Shown piece after piece: positions 13,115 to 23,620 of a stretch of 64,000 nt of DNA; within the stretch, counting starts at the first letter, position 1; each line of letters opens with the position of its first letter. The stretch is from Chelydra serpentina (taxonomy: Eukaryota > Chordata > Testudines > Chelydridae), in NCBI GenBank assembly GCA_037349315.1, contig JBAIAC010000004.1:32305001-32369000 (forward strand). Direction: 5' to 3'. The position numbers were made by a program, and so were the translations under genes. The notes beneath the pieces are model-generated. The model saw only the letters and a list, made by a program, of their open reading frames with translations. It was not told where the DNA came from and ran no database searches.

Positions 13115-13684
13115 AAAAAAAAACATGTGCTAATTATATTTGTGACTGAACTCCTTGGGGGAGAACTGTATGTCTCCTGCTCTGTTTTACACACATTCTG
13201 CCATATACTTCATGTTATAGCAGTCTCAGATGATGATCCAACACGTTGTTTGTTTTAAGAACACTTTCACTGCAGATTTGACAAAATGCAAAGAAGGTAC
13301 CAATGTGAGATTTCTAAAAATAGCTACAGCACTCGACCCAAGGTTTAAGAATCTGAAGTGCCTTCCAAAATCTGAGAGGGACAAGGTATGGAACATGGTT
13401 TCAGAAGTCTTATAAGAGCAACACTCCAATGCTGAAATGACAGAACTCAAACCACCAAAAAAGAAAATCAGCCTTCCGCTGGTGGCATCTGACTCAGATG
13501 ATGAAAATGAACATGTGTCGGTCCTCATTGCTTTGGATTGTTATTGAATAGAGCCCATCATCACATGGTTGCATGTCCTCTGGAATGGTGGTTAAAGCAT
13601 TGTACACAGTGCCAGGCGAACACCTGTTCTCACTTTCAGGTGACATTGTAAACAAGAAGTGGGCAGCATTATCTCCTGACAATT
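13115..13684 (+). pseudogene. hAT transposase fragment, plus-strand half
   Basis: The plus strand encodes VTELLGGELYVSCSVLHTFC, then after a frameshift near 13235 KNTFTADLTKCKEGTNVRFL and TALDPRFKNLKCLPKSERD, the RNase H-like core of ZBED/hAT-type transposases. After a TAA at 13413 comes an acidic linker (ASDSDDENEH). A deletion follows, and then the C-terminal LFSLSGDIVN region, cut off at 13684 where a CR1 sequence starts. The C-terminal region is therefore present twice, in opposite orientations (12881-13114 and about 13560-13684). The product would bind terminal repeats and catalyse cut-and-paste; this copy is dead. Confidence 0.82.
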
Positions 13685-13821
13685 TTATTCTTTACTATTG
13701 TTTCAACTAATTTGCCGGGTACGGATGTTAGACTTACCAGTCTGTAATTGCCGGGATCACCTCTAGAGCCCTTTTAAAATATTGGCATTACATTAGCTAT
13801 CTTCCAGTCATTGGGTAAATA
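13685..13821 (-). mobile_element. CR1-clade LINE RT fragment, part A
   Basis: The minus strand reads NDWKIANVMPIF, a stop, then [20 protein letters not shown] and KLVETIV, the start of the CR1 reverse transcriptase domain. It is the continuation of the fragment at 14031-14322; a SINE separates the two. Confidence 0.85.
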
Positions 13822-14030
13822 AATAAATGGAGATATGTCAATCTCCTAGAGCTGGAAGGACCTTGAAAGGTCATCGAGTCCAGTCCCCTGCCTTCACTAG
13901 CAGGACCAAGTACTGTCCCCTGACAGATTTTTGCCCCAGATCCCTAAGTGGCCCCCTCAAGGATTGAACTCACAACCCTGGGTTTAGCAGGCTAATGCTC
14001 AAACCACTGAGCTATCCCTCCCGCCCTGAT
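13822..14030 (-). mobile_element. tRNA-derived SINE with CR1-like tail
   Basis: On the minus strand it starts GGGATAGCTCAGTGGTTTGA (A box) and has GGTTGTGAGTTCAATCC (B box), the Pol III promoter of a tRNA-like head. Its 3' part reads ACTCGATGACCTTTCAAGGT and CCTTCCAGCTCTAGGAGA, resembling a CR1 3' end, followed by a TTTATTTATTTA-type tail. That architecture matches the tortoise Pol III/SINE type, mobilised by CR1 machinery. It inserted into the CR1 relic between SASV and NDWKIAN. Confidence 0.85.
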
Positions 14031-14322
14031 ACAGAAGCTGATTTAAAGGACAGGTTACAAAGCCTAGTTAATAGTTCCGCAATTTCACATTTGAGTTCTT
14101 TCAGAACTCTTGGGTGAATGCCATCTGATCCCGGTGTCTTGTTACAGTTAAGTTTATCAATTAGTTCCAAAACCTCCTCTAGTGACACTTCAATCTGTGA
14201 CAATTCCTCAGATTTGTCACCTATAAAAGACGGCTCAGTTTGGGGAAGCTCCCTAACGTCCTCAGCTGTGAAGACCGAAGCAAAGAATTTGTTTAGTTTC
14301 TCCGCAATGACTTTATCATCTT
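14031..14322 (-). pseudogene. CR1-clade LINE ORF2 fragment, part B
   Basis: An open minus-strand stretch reads DDKVIAEKLNKFFASVFTAE, EELSQIEVSLEEVLELIDKL and [20 protein letters not shown], the region just upstream of the CR1 reverse transcriptase. The frame is fused at about 14322 to DIRS recombinase sequence (LVQYILDYLLYLKHQAL) with no stop between, giving a chance 120-codon hybrid frame at 14012-14374. Confidence 0.8.
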
Positions 14323-14872
14323 TAAGTGCTTGGTGTTTCAGGTACAATAAGTAATCTAGTATGTATTGAACCAAAGAATGGGACAGAGATACCCTTTAAT
14401 AGCGAGACCAGATGGAAAAACATCTCCACATAGAGAGGTAAGTAGCCCTAATAGAAGGATTTCTATTATTTAGCAGGATCTCTTGAACTTCTTTTGAGCA
14501 AGACCACTCTTTAACATCTAGCCATAATGAAGAGATTGCAGGCTGAGGTGGAGTAGGTGACCATGATCTTGTGAGATTAGGTCCAAGTCTAGTGCAAGTG
14601 AAATTGACAGCAACAGGAGAGTGAAGACAGGCCACCGTAGACAGGCCCACACTGAGACTACGCATACGACTCTGGCCTGATCCCATCTTAACTTTAGTAA
14701 TACCCTGTGAATGAGCGGGATTGGTGGAAAAGCATAGAGGAGCCTGCCTGACCAAAGTAGTAAGAATGCATCTGTTAGGGAACCCAGGCTGTGGCCTCAT
14801 AGGGAACAGAACTACTGACACTTTCTGTTGGTCCTTGTCACAAATAGGTCTACTTGGAGAAACCACCAGCAA
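14323..14872 (-). pseudogene. DIRS tyrosine-recombinase N-terminal part
   Basis: The minus strand carries QEILLNNRNPSIRATYLSMW and FSIWSRY, then after a stop LVQYILDYLLYLKHQAL. This resembles the N-terminal core-binding segment of tyrosine recombinases in DIRS retroelements, which integrate circular cDNA without an endonuclease. The catalytic R...H-x-x-R...Y part is absent because the element is cut at 14322 by the CR1 junction. Upstream residues in the 14396-14872 frame are Ser/Pro rich and less diagnostic. Confidence 0.7.
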
Positions 14873-14907
14873 AGGAAGATGTATGTGACCACATCCAGGT
14901 TAAGAGA

Positions 14908-15141
14908 TCATTTTTGGTGACTCATAAATGATCTGCTCAGGTGATCTGCCAGACCGTTTTGGACCCCCAGTAGGTAAAAAACTTCTAGATCTATTGAATT
15001 GGCAATGCAGAGTTCCCAAGCACAGTTGCTTCGACAGAGTGGAGAACAGTGGGCTCCTCCCTGCTTATTGAGATAGAACATAGCTGTTGTGTTGTCTGTG
15101 AGAACTAACAAGCTGTTTCCCTTGATCTGTGACAGAAACAC
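14908..15141 (-). pseudogene. DIRS RNase H domain remnant
   Basis: The minus-strand frame reads GNSLLVLTDNTTAMFYLNKQ followed by GG and, further on, FYLLGVQNGLADHLSRSF. The TDNTTAMFYLNKQGG and N.LAD.LSR motifs are the signature of RNase H in DIRS-like elements. The enzyme would degrade the RNA strand during cDNA synthesis. The reading frame is broken on both sides. Confidence 0.8.
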
Positions 15142-15415
15142 TTGCTACACCAATATCACAGCTTTCAGCTCTCAGATGTTGATATCCATAGAACTTTGCT
15201 TTACACACCATAGACCCTCAGTCTATAGAGAACTCTGAGTGGGGCCCCCAGACAAAGGCAAATGCATCTGTCACTAATGTGAGCATCAGTTGTGGGCGGC
15301 CAAAGGGAACATCTACACATACATTATACAGACTTGTCCACCAATCTAGGGAGGTGATGATATGAAAGGGCACCCTCACCACCGACTCTAGATGGTGATG
15401 GCTCTGCGGGTAGAC

Positions 15416-16100
15416 TTAGGCCAGCCAGCCTTGTATAATTCTGAGGCATAGTCTTGTGTATTGAACCACGTAAGTGCAGGAGGCCATATCTTCCAGGACC
15501 CTCAAACAGTTTTGTGCTGTAGTGACTGGGAGAGCGTTGAGATCTACAGTGATTGACTGAATTGCCTGAAATCTCCAGTCTGGAGGAAAAGCTCTGGCAT
15601 GACTTGACTGGATAAGAGCTACACAGAACTGCACCTGCAGTCTGAATCAGCCCCTAACAAGCCAGTCATCTGAGTAAGAGTAAAATTGGACTCCTGATCT
15701 TTTGAGGAAGGCAGCTACTACTGCCATAACGTTTATAAAAATACTGGGGGCTGCTGACAGGTCAAATGGTAGTTCAGTGAACCACTAATGATTTTGATTT
15801 ACCAGAAATCTGAGGTGCTTCCTAAGAGCTTGGTGGATTGCCACATGGAAGTAGGAACCTTTTAAGTTGAGGGTGGCATACCAGTCTCCAGGGAGTGGAT
15901 AAGAGAAGTGAGGATGACCATGCAAAACTTCATCTTTTTAAGAATGTGTTGAGTTGATGCAGGTCTAAAACTGGTCTGAGACACATACACACCCCACCTT
16001 CAGGATCACTAAGTTGCCAGAATAAAACCCCTTCTCTCTGAGACAGTGTGGAACCTCCTCTATAGCCCCCAACCAAAGGAGAGATTATACCTCCTGGTGA
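15416..16100 (-). pseudogene. DIRS reverse transcriptase remnant
   Basis: The minus strand, over several frames, gives AIEEVPHCLRE, CLRPVLDLHQLNTF (about 15950-15990), GSYFHVAIHQALRKHLRFLV, ELPFDLSAAPSIF (about 15738-15776) and SYSDDWLV (about 15663-15684). The last is the catalytic YxDD box and is preserved in sequence. Stops and shifts between the pieces make it inactive. Order and motifs fit DIRS rather than LINE or ERV reverse transcriptases. The connection domain continues to 15416 (AFPPDWRFQAIQ...). Confidence 0.82.
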
Positions 16101-16876
16101 AGGAGTTCCTCATGAGAGTGGTCCCTGAAGAGGGACAACAAATTGGTGGATATATCCCACCTCCACAGTGTTCAAGATCCACTGGTCCAAAGTAATCCAG
16201 ACCAAGGACTGAAGAAGTGAGACATCTGCAAACCATTTGTGCGGGAGAAAGGGTCTGAAAACATGGATACGTGCATGGCATTCTCAACAAGCTCATCAAA
16301 ATGATTGTGTGGCACTACCCATGTATCTTGAAGGGCCTGAAGTGCCACACAATCATTTTGAAGGGCAGCAATGGGAGGGAGGCCTGTGCTGATAACCCCT
16401 GGACCTCTTTTTTGACAGGTCCTACTGAGGAGGTGGCAGCCTCATACCCCAAAAGGTCTCTCTCATTAGCTGCTGTAACAACTAACAGTTCTGGAGGTGG
16501 ATGGGAGTAAAGATAATCCAACCCTGGAGAGGGTACATAGTACTTGTGCTCTGCCCACTTTGAGGTGGGAGGGAATGAAGATGGGCTCTGACATAGTGTC
16601 TATGTAGGCTCCAATATCATCTCATTGATTGGCAGTGCCACCCTAGATGGGTGTGTCTTCAATAAAATGTCTATCAGGAGATGATACGAATGCCCTCCTT
16701 GACCTGAATGCCCAAATCTGAAACCACACTCTCTAACAATTGTAATCATCAGCATGAGGTGAAGTTGCCTCTGAGGAAACTGCCTTGCCCAGAAAGGATG
16801 GGGAGGAAGCCAAGACTGGAAGTGGTTCAACTTCTTCCACAGGCTGCTCCTCTGGTTTCTCAAATGCCTCTTTGGG
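16101..16876 (-). pseudogene. DIRS ORF1 (gag-like) remnant, C-terminal part
   Basis: The minus strand encodes KWAEHKYYVPSPGLDYLYSH followed by PPPELLVVTAANERDL. This is the conserved K(W/R)...YYVP..G..YL..HP.P.SLVV.A.NE block of DIRS ORF1 proteins. Further along come HFDELVENAMHVSMFSDPFS and then the reverse transcriptase. A 19-bp perfect inverted repeat interrupts this region at 16298-16359. The role in packaging is inferred from the family. Confidence 0.68.
16298..16359. repeat. Perfect 19-bp inverted repeat, 24-nt loop
   Basis: AAAATGATTGTGTGGCACT at 16298-16316 is repeated as its exact reverse complement at 16341-16359. It lies inside the decayed DIRS ORF1 and probably arose by a small inverted duplication. 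Confidence 0.9.
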
Positions 16877-17132
16877 CTTGTCTTCACTATTGCATTAAAT
16901 CAGTGCTGCTGCAATTGATGCAGCAGCAACGATTTAGCGGGTCTGGTGAAAACGCAATAAGTTGACAAAAGAACGCTCTCCCATTGATGTAGTTAATCCA
17001 CCTCAACGAGAAGCGGAAGCTATGTCGATGGGAGAGTGACTCCCGCCAGGGTGTAGACACCGTGTTAAATCAATGCAAGTTACATCACTCAGAGGGGTGG
17101 GGTTTTTACATTACTGAGTAGACAAGGCCTTC
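16877..17132. mobile_element. Harbinger-type MITE inside DIRS ORF1
   Basis: The ends are GGCTTGTCTTCACTATTGC and, reverse-complemented from the right, GGCCTTGTCTACTCAGTAAT. These are diverged copies of the GGNNTNGTCTACACT ends of the well-bounded Harbinger MITE at 59876-60169. The 3-bp target duplication cannot be fixed with certainty. Confidence 0.6.
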
Positions 17133-18330
17133 TTGATGCTCAGTACTGGGCATGGTACCAGACACTGGCGATGGGGCAGCTGGGTTGAAGACTGACCCTG
17201 CCTGAACAAGGGCACTGAGGAGGCATGATGAGGGGAAGATTTAGAAGCTGAGGGAAAACCTCAAAAAATCCAAAAGGGCCACTGATAAGAGGCTGGACCC
17301 CAGTGACCTCCTGGCCACATTCCCATGGTATCTCCAATTTCGGGTTTGAAATGGTATGCAGAGAGGGAGGAACTATGTGAGGACTGGAGGGTTCTGCTCC
17401 AAGGTTGTGAGATAAAAGATCCCACCTCTGAGTCTGATGAAGAAAATTCCCCGTCCTCCAATCATGGAGGGGTTGCTCCAGTCAGTGCTGGGGACCTGTG
17501 CCAAGAACCTGGCAAAGGGCAGAGTATCATCAACGTTGCTGGCTTCCACTTAGATGGCACTGATGGGCTGACTGTCCAGGTAATAGGCAGCTGGTGCAGT
17601 ACCATGTGCTGCACTGCTGATGTTGGTGCCACACGGTTCAACAGTACTGAGGCATCCAACTCCTGCACTATCGGCGATACCAGCACTGAGAGGCAGAGCA
17701 AATTCCTTACCACTACAAATGCCTCCAGAGAGGTCAGCACTGAGCTCGTATCTGTCTGCTGTGGTGCTGCTGAAGCTGACAGCGCCACTTCTGACACCGG
17801 ACACGATGGTGCCCTCTCCGGCGCAGGAGCCAACTGTGCTGGCTTAGGCACTGGTTTTTAGGAGGAGTGCTTAGATTTCAGATGCACTCTACTTGACTCC
17901 TTCTCACCTCTCTTTCCAGGTTTGGAGGGTGGAGATCTGCCACCAGTCGGCGCCACTTTGGAAGACATATTTCTTCCTAGGCGCAGGTGAAGGAGATTGG
18001 CGTTGGGACTCTGACAACATTGAAGGCATCTTCTCACTGAAACTGCAGCACTCGGCACCAAGTCAGACCCAGACGGCTCCACGGATGGTCTGAGTGCTGC
18101 CTCTGTCAATGCAGGAATTTCTGCCTAGCCTCCCCATCCTTTTCATTCTAGGCTTGAACTTCTGGCAAATCTTTCACGTGCACATCGCGCAGGCACTTAA
18201 GACAACTGCTGTGCAGGTTGCTCACCAGCATAGACTTTGAGCAAGAATGCACAGCTTCAAGCCTGGAGACCGGGCGGGGCATGCCTCGATGCTGGTGGCA
18301 GAACCCTGAACTGGGCGGGGGGGGGGAATA
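17133..18330 (-). pseudogene. DIRS ORF1 N-terminal region and leader
   Basis: The minus strand is Ser/Pro/Ala rich with several overlapping short frames (for example 17261-17461, 17462-17851, 17858-18109). It includes a basic SKPGKRGEKESSRVHLKSKH stretch. Nearer the start it reads SCLKCLRDVHVK, reminiscent of the zinc-knuckle-like cysteines of DIRS ORF1. No single frame is intact. A G10 run lies at 18317-18326. Assignment rests on position upstream of the recognisable ORF1 block. Confidence 0.55.
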
Positions 18331-18527
18331 ATCAAAAGACTTTTTTTAAACAAACCAACTAAACTTACTAACTCTAACTACTAAATTACAACTGTACTGT
18401 ATACACAGAGAAAACTGTTCTGGCAAAGAACAGGGGTACCAATGACAGTGGTGCACAGCAGCAGAGGGCACCCAACAGGTACCGCTGAGGGAAACAGTTT
18501 CCAACAGTCACATGCTGGGCACACAGA

Positions 18528-19112
18528 CATAGGCACCCACTCCGTGGGTGCTCCGGGGCTGGAGCACCCATGGGGAAAAATTGGTGGGTGCTCAGCACCC
18601 ACTGGAAGCTCCCCACCAACACCGGGGCCCGCACCCAGCTCCCCGCCAGCCCCGGGGCCCGCGCCTAGCTTACCGCAGCCCTGGGCGATGTTGCAGGGCC
18701 CCGCCCCCGTCGCCGGGCGACGTTGCATCAGGGGCGGGGGCGGGGCCCCGCAACATCACCCGGCGTCGGGGGCGGGGGCCCGCGACATCACCTGGCGTCG
18801 GGGCCAGGGGCCTGCGACGTCACCCGGCGTCGGGGGCGGGGCCACAAAACATCACCCGGCGTCGGGGGCGGGGGCCCGCGACATCACCTGGCGTCGGGGC
18901 CAGGGGCCTGCGACGTCACCCGGCGTCGGGGGCGGGGCCACACAACATCACCCGGCGTCGGGGGCGGGGGCCCGCGACATCACCTGGCGTCGGGGCCAGG
19001 GGCCTGCGACGTCACCCGGCGTCGGGGGCGGGGCCACACAACGTCACCCAGCGTCGGGGGTGGGGCGCCGGGCGCCGGCACCCACGGGCACCGCCGGAAG
19101 TCAGCTCCTGTG
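18528..19112. mobile_element. hAT-type MITE with internal minisatellite, copy 1
   Basis: Bounded by the direct 8-bp duplication CACACAGA (18520-18527 and 19113-19120), the length hAT transposases make. The ends are CATAGGCACCCACTCC and, reverse-complemented, CACAGGAGCTGACTTCC. Next to the left end is a GTGGGTGCTCC...GGAGCACCC stem. The interior is GC-rich and holds the 96-bp repeat at 18752-19039. A second copy with different interior size lies at 36914-37209. No transposase is encoded, so it needs a hAT enzyme in trans. Confidence 0.85.
18752..19039. repeat. 96-bp GC-rich minisatellite, three units
   Basis: The phrase AACATCACCCGGCGTCGGGG recurs at 18752, 18848 and 18944, with a variant at 19040, an exact 96-bp period. 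Each unit is three diverged 32-bp subunits of the form (A)ACRTCACCYGGCGTCGGGG. Because 96 is a multiple of three and the unit lacks stops, all three plus frames stay open across it, making spurious long frames. Confidence 0.95.
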
Positions 19113-20034
19113 CACACAGACACCCAAGAGTAGAATGCACCAGGGCAATCACTTGAAGAAGAGCTACAGCCTATGAAAACAGTGAAGTTCCTGCCTTCCA
19201 TGGGGACTCCTGTGAATTCAGTAACCACATTTCTGAGTATTTTTCCAGTTTGGGTTTTGCAATGGGCATTTCCTTTGACAATGCTTCTCAAATTTTGTTA
19301 AGCCAAGATGTTACCATTGGAGGATGCTTTTCTATCTAATATCTTGAAATTAGAGGTGGAGCCAAGCTTGATAAACTCAGATCTACAACCAGATCTGGAT
19401 TTAATCCCCCACCTCCGAAGTTCATGGCTGTTCAGTTATGTTGTCCGGGTCAGTTCACAATAGATACAGCTGTGAAATTCAGAGGTTGGTTTGGATTCTG
19501 GAACCCCACCACCAAAGTTTGGGGATCTAGGGAGGATTTGGATCTAGGTTTGGATCCATCTTTATTTGCAGCTGTACACATAACAGCAAGATATCCTGCT
19601 TCGAGCTCTTACTTTTATCAGAATATCTTAACTATAGTGAAAAACACTGATTGAAGTTATGGTTAAGTTTGGTGTTAATCATATGTCTATGTAAGCCATA
19701 TCAATTCACATACCTCTAAACCCACCACTGTGATTACATTTGTAATGTTCAGTAGAGGACAAGTATCCATTTATTAAATTTCCCCTCATATCCAAATATG
19801 AACTATTTTTAAAGAAAGTTTTTTTTTCTGGCAGCAAATGACCAAAAAAAATTACTTTAGAGCACAGTAACAGTTTCTTTTACAGAATCTTTTAAAGCAC
19901 TCTTCATAGATCGTGGCTCATTAATTCCCCAGGTTTATTAAGCAATTGCTTGCTTGTTCATTTAAGGACTGACTTCCTGAGAGATCATTAGTGGGAGACT
20001 TTTTTCAGTGGGAATTAATTACCATTCCAGAGAA

Positions 20035-20097
20035 ATGACACAAGTTCCTTTCTCACTGACTGAAGCTACAATGACACAAGTTCCTTCCTCACTCTCA
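20035..20097. repeat. 36-bp tandem duplication
   Basis: AATGACACAAGTTCCTTTCT at 20035 recurs as AATGACACAAGTTCCTTCCT at 20071, one mismatch in 20. Confidence 0.9.
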
Positions 20098-20213
20098 GAT
20101 TATAAAGAACCAGACACATTATAAGAAGCTTGAGTACATTTTTCTTCCATAGTGTGCTGAGAGACAGCCACCAAGGAGACAGGACACCATGTGATCTTTG
20201 AGGATAACAAATG

Positions 20214-20286
20214 AACATGTTGTTTTCATATGTCATTTCATTCTCTTCAACATGTTGTTTTCATATGTCATTTCATTCTCCTCAAC
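20214..20286. repeat. 35-bp tandem duplication
   Basis: AACATGTTGTTTTCATATGT begins at 20214 and again at 20249. The two 35-bp units differ at one position, so the duplication is recent. Confidence 0.95.
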
Positions 20287-22667
20287 CCTAACGTGTTACA
20301 AATTAACACATAAGATAATCAATGATTGTATCATAATATACCGTGTTTGCATAAAAATACCAGTTTTAAAGATTCCACTTGAGGGATACTTCCTATGTAC
20401 ATACAATGGGGAATATGCATAAGAACAGTCAAACTAATGAAAAGCAACAGTGACAATTTAATTTAAGTCATTGAGCAGTTACTCTTACAAGTAATTTATA
20501 ATATACAGGACACTACATAAAGGAAATGGTTAGTATTTACTCATTTACATATCATGTTGTAACTCAGAAATGTTCAAGTGAAGTCAGTGCAAGAAATCCT
20601 GGCTCCATTGAAGTCAGTGGCAGAACTGAAACTCATGAGCAATTGCTCACTAATGAGAGTTTGGGGTTCACAACAGGGCTCTGAGGTTGTAAACTACACC
20701 GATAACTACAAGGAGCTGTAACGAACTACATGACTGGAGGTTTTGCCTGCAGAAATTTCCTCTCCTTTATCAACAAAAAAACCTCTTAAGACAAAAATGA
20801 AAAACAATTTGCCCCCTTTGGGTTTCTTGTGATAACATGATATTTTGCCAGTGGCGACAAGGTTTCCTGCAGCTTTGGCTTCTAAGATATTTTATTTATT
20901 TTGATTTTTTTTAAATAACATTCGGAAGACACAAACAAAAATCGGGGCGGGGGGAATTGTGGTATTAACATGGTATTTGTGACTCCTCTGCACAGGACCA
21001 CTCATAAAGGGAATTATTAATATTTACCCCCATTTAAACATCTTGTATTGTCTATTATAAATATTTAGAAAGTTTTGTTGATCTCAAAGGATTATTTTTT
21101 GCTTTATGTTTTAATTATCTCAATCTTGGAAACACTTATAACTCTGAGTAACATTCATCACAGGAATGTTTGTAGGATCATGCCCAATGCAGCTTACTTG
21201 TGCATAATAGCAAATCAATAGGGGACCCTGGAACAGGTCTGGGAATACTTGGTTACCCACAACAAGTTTTGGGATTTCATCAAAAAACCAAAAACATGAA
21301 AAAACACAAAGTTTCAATTTTCAGCAACCAGAAAATGAAAACATTTTCGTTTTGATTGAACCCTTTTTTTTTTTTTTTTTTACAAAAAAGTGTTTTGTCA
21401 AAAAAAAATTGACCAGCTGTAGGGCACACATCTCTGTGCAAATATTACTAGTAGGTTCTAAATTCTACTACCTCAGCACAGTAAACTAATTACCTACAAA
21501 GTGTTATTACCCTCCTTTTTAAGATAGACATAAAGAGATGAACTGGCTCATTTGAATGTTGTTTTTTTCTAAATGGTCTGTCAGATAATTCATATACCAA
21601 GTTGTAATGAACTATAATCATTTTTGTGGCTGAGTTCTACATTCCTCAAAACAGAGTTTATCATGGAATTGCTGATTTTAACAATAGCCAACAATGATTG
21701 TTTAAAGGAAATGAAGACATCCGATTAAAAATAATAATTGCACTTTCCTAAACTTTAACCATAAATACAATGACCCTGATTCACTTCTTTCACAAGTGTA
21801 ACTCCACTGACTTCAATAAAGTTAATCTTGATTTATAGCAGTATAAATTAGAGAAAATTCAGACCCAGTAACTGCAGATGTGTAAAATTATATTCAACTA
21901 TCGACAATGCAAATGCGCACCCCCTCTTTGCAAGTTGCGGGAGGTGAATCATTTCTCATTAAGAAAATGAAATCTGGGCTTTCTCCTTCCACCAACAATC
22001 CAGACACTTGCCTCTAACTATCATATGAGTTCCAGATGTCATACCTGATGCTGGGAATCAAACTTACAACACAGGCTGCAGAGGGCTTGCACACAGCTGT
22101 TTGTTGCTAATTTTGTGAGTGACTATGCCTCCAGAGATTTGCACAGTTGAAATTAATAGGCTAATATGTCAACTCTACATCTCATCACTGTAGGTCAGCA
22201 AAGATTACTTCCTGTAATTGTTCTTACTGAGCATAACAGTTCATGTTGTTACTAAATCATTAAAAGTTTCATTACAGTCACAACAATCAGGAAAAGGAGT
22301 GAAAGTCTTACGGGCAGATTAAAGGTTCATTATGAACTATTAAACCCTTGACCAATATTTTAGATTACTGAAGTTACTATTATCATATCATATATATGTA
22401 ACTTGGGGATTCTGAATGTATAGTACTATGCAGAAATGCATAAAGTCACACTCTGACTCCACTAAGGCTTTTAGGATCTTCAGGTCTTGCCATATAGCAA
22501 TGGAAAAGTCATTTTCTATAAATTTGCAATATATTTTAAATTCTTCTTATGACCTTGAAATCACAATAATGTGGGCATTACTAATACCTGTTCCTCAGAC
22601 CTTAATATATATACTGTATTATACTTGAGGTATGACCTGTTAATTACACCATTATGTGAATTGTCAT

Positions 22668-23620
22668 AGTTCAGGGCAACTGCACCTGGTATTCTCCCTC
22701 TGTGGCCCACCAAGAGCACCCACTCAAGGCTACTAACTCCCCACTCCTCACTTCTCTTGGGTAGAGTGCTTTGCTTTCTCTCTGAAGTTTTTGAACAGCT
22801 GCAATTGTCAGCAGCTGCAAGTTACCACACAGATCTTTCTAAGCAAGCACATTTATTCTTAAGGTGAAAGCATTACAGAGAAAATATATTAAAAGCAATA
22901 AAAGAACTTACATGCATACTAAAAAAAAGCACTGATAGGTGTCAGTCCTTCCTTTAAAGCCCCCAGCTGGGTTTTCCCCATAGTTACAAGTTCATAACGG
23001 TCTCAGATTCAGAACTAGAACAACCATGAATAGTTCAATCTTTCCTTTATACAACTAGGGCCTTTGATCTTGGCCTCATGTGGAACAGCTAACTCTTTAT
23101 CATGTAGCTTTAAAGGGCTGGGGTTTTGCATAACAGATGGGGGGAATTTGCATTTACCTCCCCCAAGATATTCCTCAGGAAAACCACTTCACACTTTTTG
23201 TTCCAAAAGTCCAATCTTGTCTGGCACATTGTTCCATATAGTCTTCTGTACCCCCAGGTCTCATATCGGTCACGTCTCCCCGCTCAAGAGGTTACATACA
23301 ATCCTGGCCCACAATAATATATAAACCACTTAAAGCAATGGACCCCAAAGAAACAAACTTAATTCAAACGTATTGCAGGAAAAATCTGTCATGATTTACT
23401 GTAATAGTATTGTTTAGTATATTCCTCATCCAAAACAGCAGCGGATTTTCCAGAAAGATGAGAATTAGATTGTAAATTCCTCTGGGTAAGAGAATATCTT
23501 TTTTTATTTGTGTGGATGACCCACTTCTCAGGAACCTGACTGTCCCTTCTCCTTATCTTATTGCATGGGCACATGCAATCATACACCCAAGCCACACACT
23601 ATTTCCCAAACCCACACTGT
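22668..23620. mobile_element. LTR-like repeat block
   Basis: A continuous, moderately GC stretch distinct from its AT-rich flanks. It contains CAGGGCAACTGCACCTGGTA, GCACATTTATTCTTAAGGTG, CCCCAGCTGGGTTTTCCCC and CATACACCCAAGCCAC. I recognise it as resembling an interspersed LTR of turtle genomes. No target duplication or second copy is visible in the window, so the boundaries are approximate. Confidence 0.4.

Larger units (their letters stand above)
18331..19165 (-). mobile_element. DIRS 5' terminal region, split by a MITE
   Basis: From 18331 to 18519 and again from 19121 to 19165 the minus strand resembles DIRS terminal sequence. The outer end reads CTTCTTCAAGTGATTGCCCT, and the inner part is rich in TAGTTAGAGTTAGTAAG. 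The two parts are separated by the hAT MITE at 18528-19112 with its 8-bp duplication. The opposite DIRS terminus is missing because the element stops at 14322. Confidence 0.5.
19166..22667. other. Mostly unique AT-rich DNA
   Basis: No gene or large repeat recognised. Two small tandem duplications are listed separately. A T17 run lies near 21364-21380, and a short MITE-like piece (CCTGATTCACTTCTTTCACA) near 21777-21830. Confidence 0.55.

Noticed and set aside
17325..17861. 178-codon plus frame
   Set aside because: Antisense of the decayed DIRS ORF1; the minus strand carries the recognisable context.
18442..19176. Three overlapping plus-strand frames of 244, 202 and 136 codons
   Set aside because: They exist because a 96-bp stop-free minisatellite is a multiple of three; their Gly/Arg/Pro/Ala repeats simply translate it.
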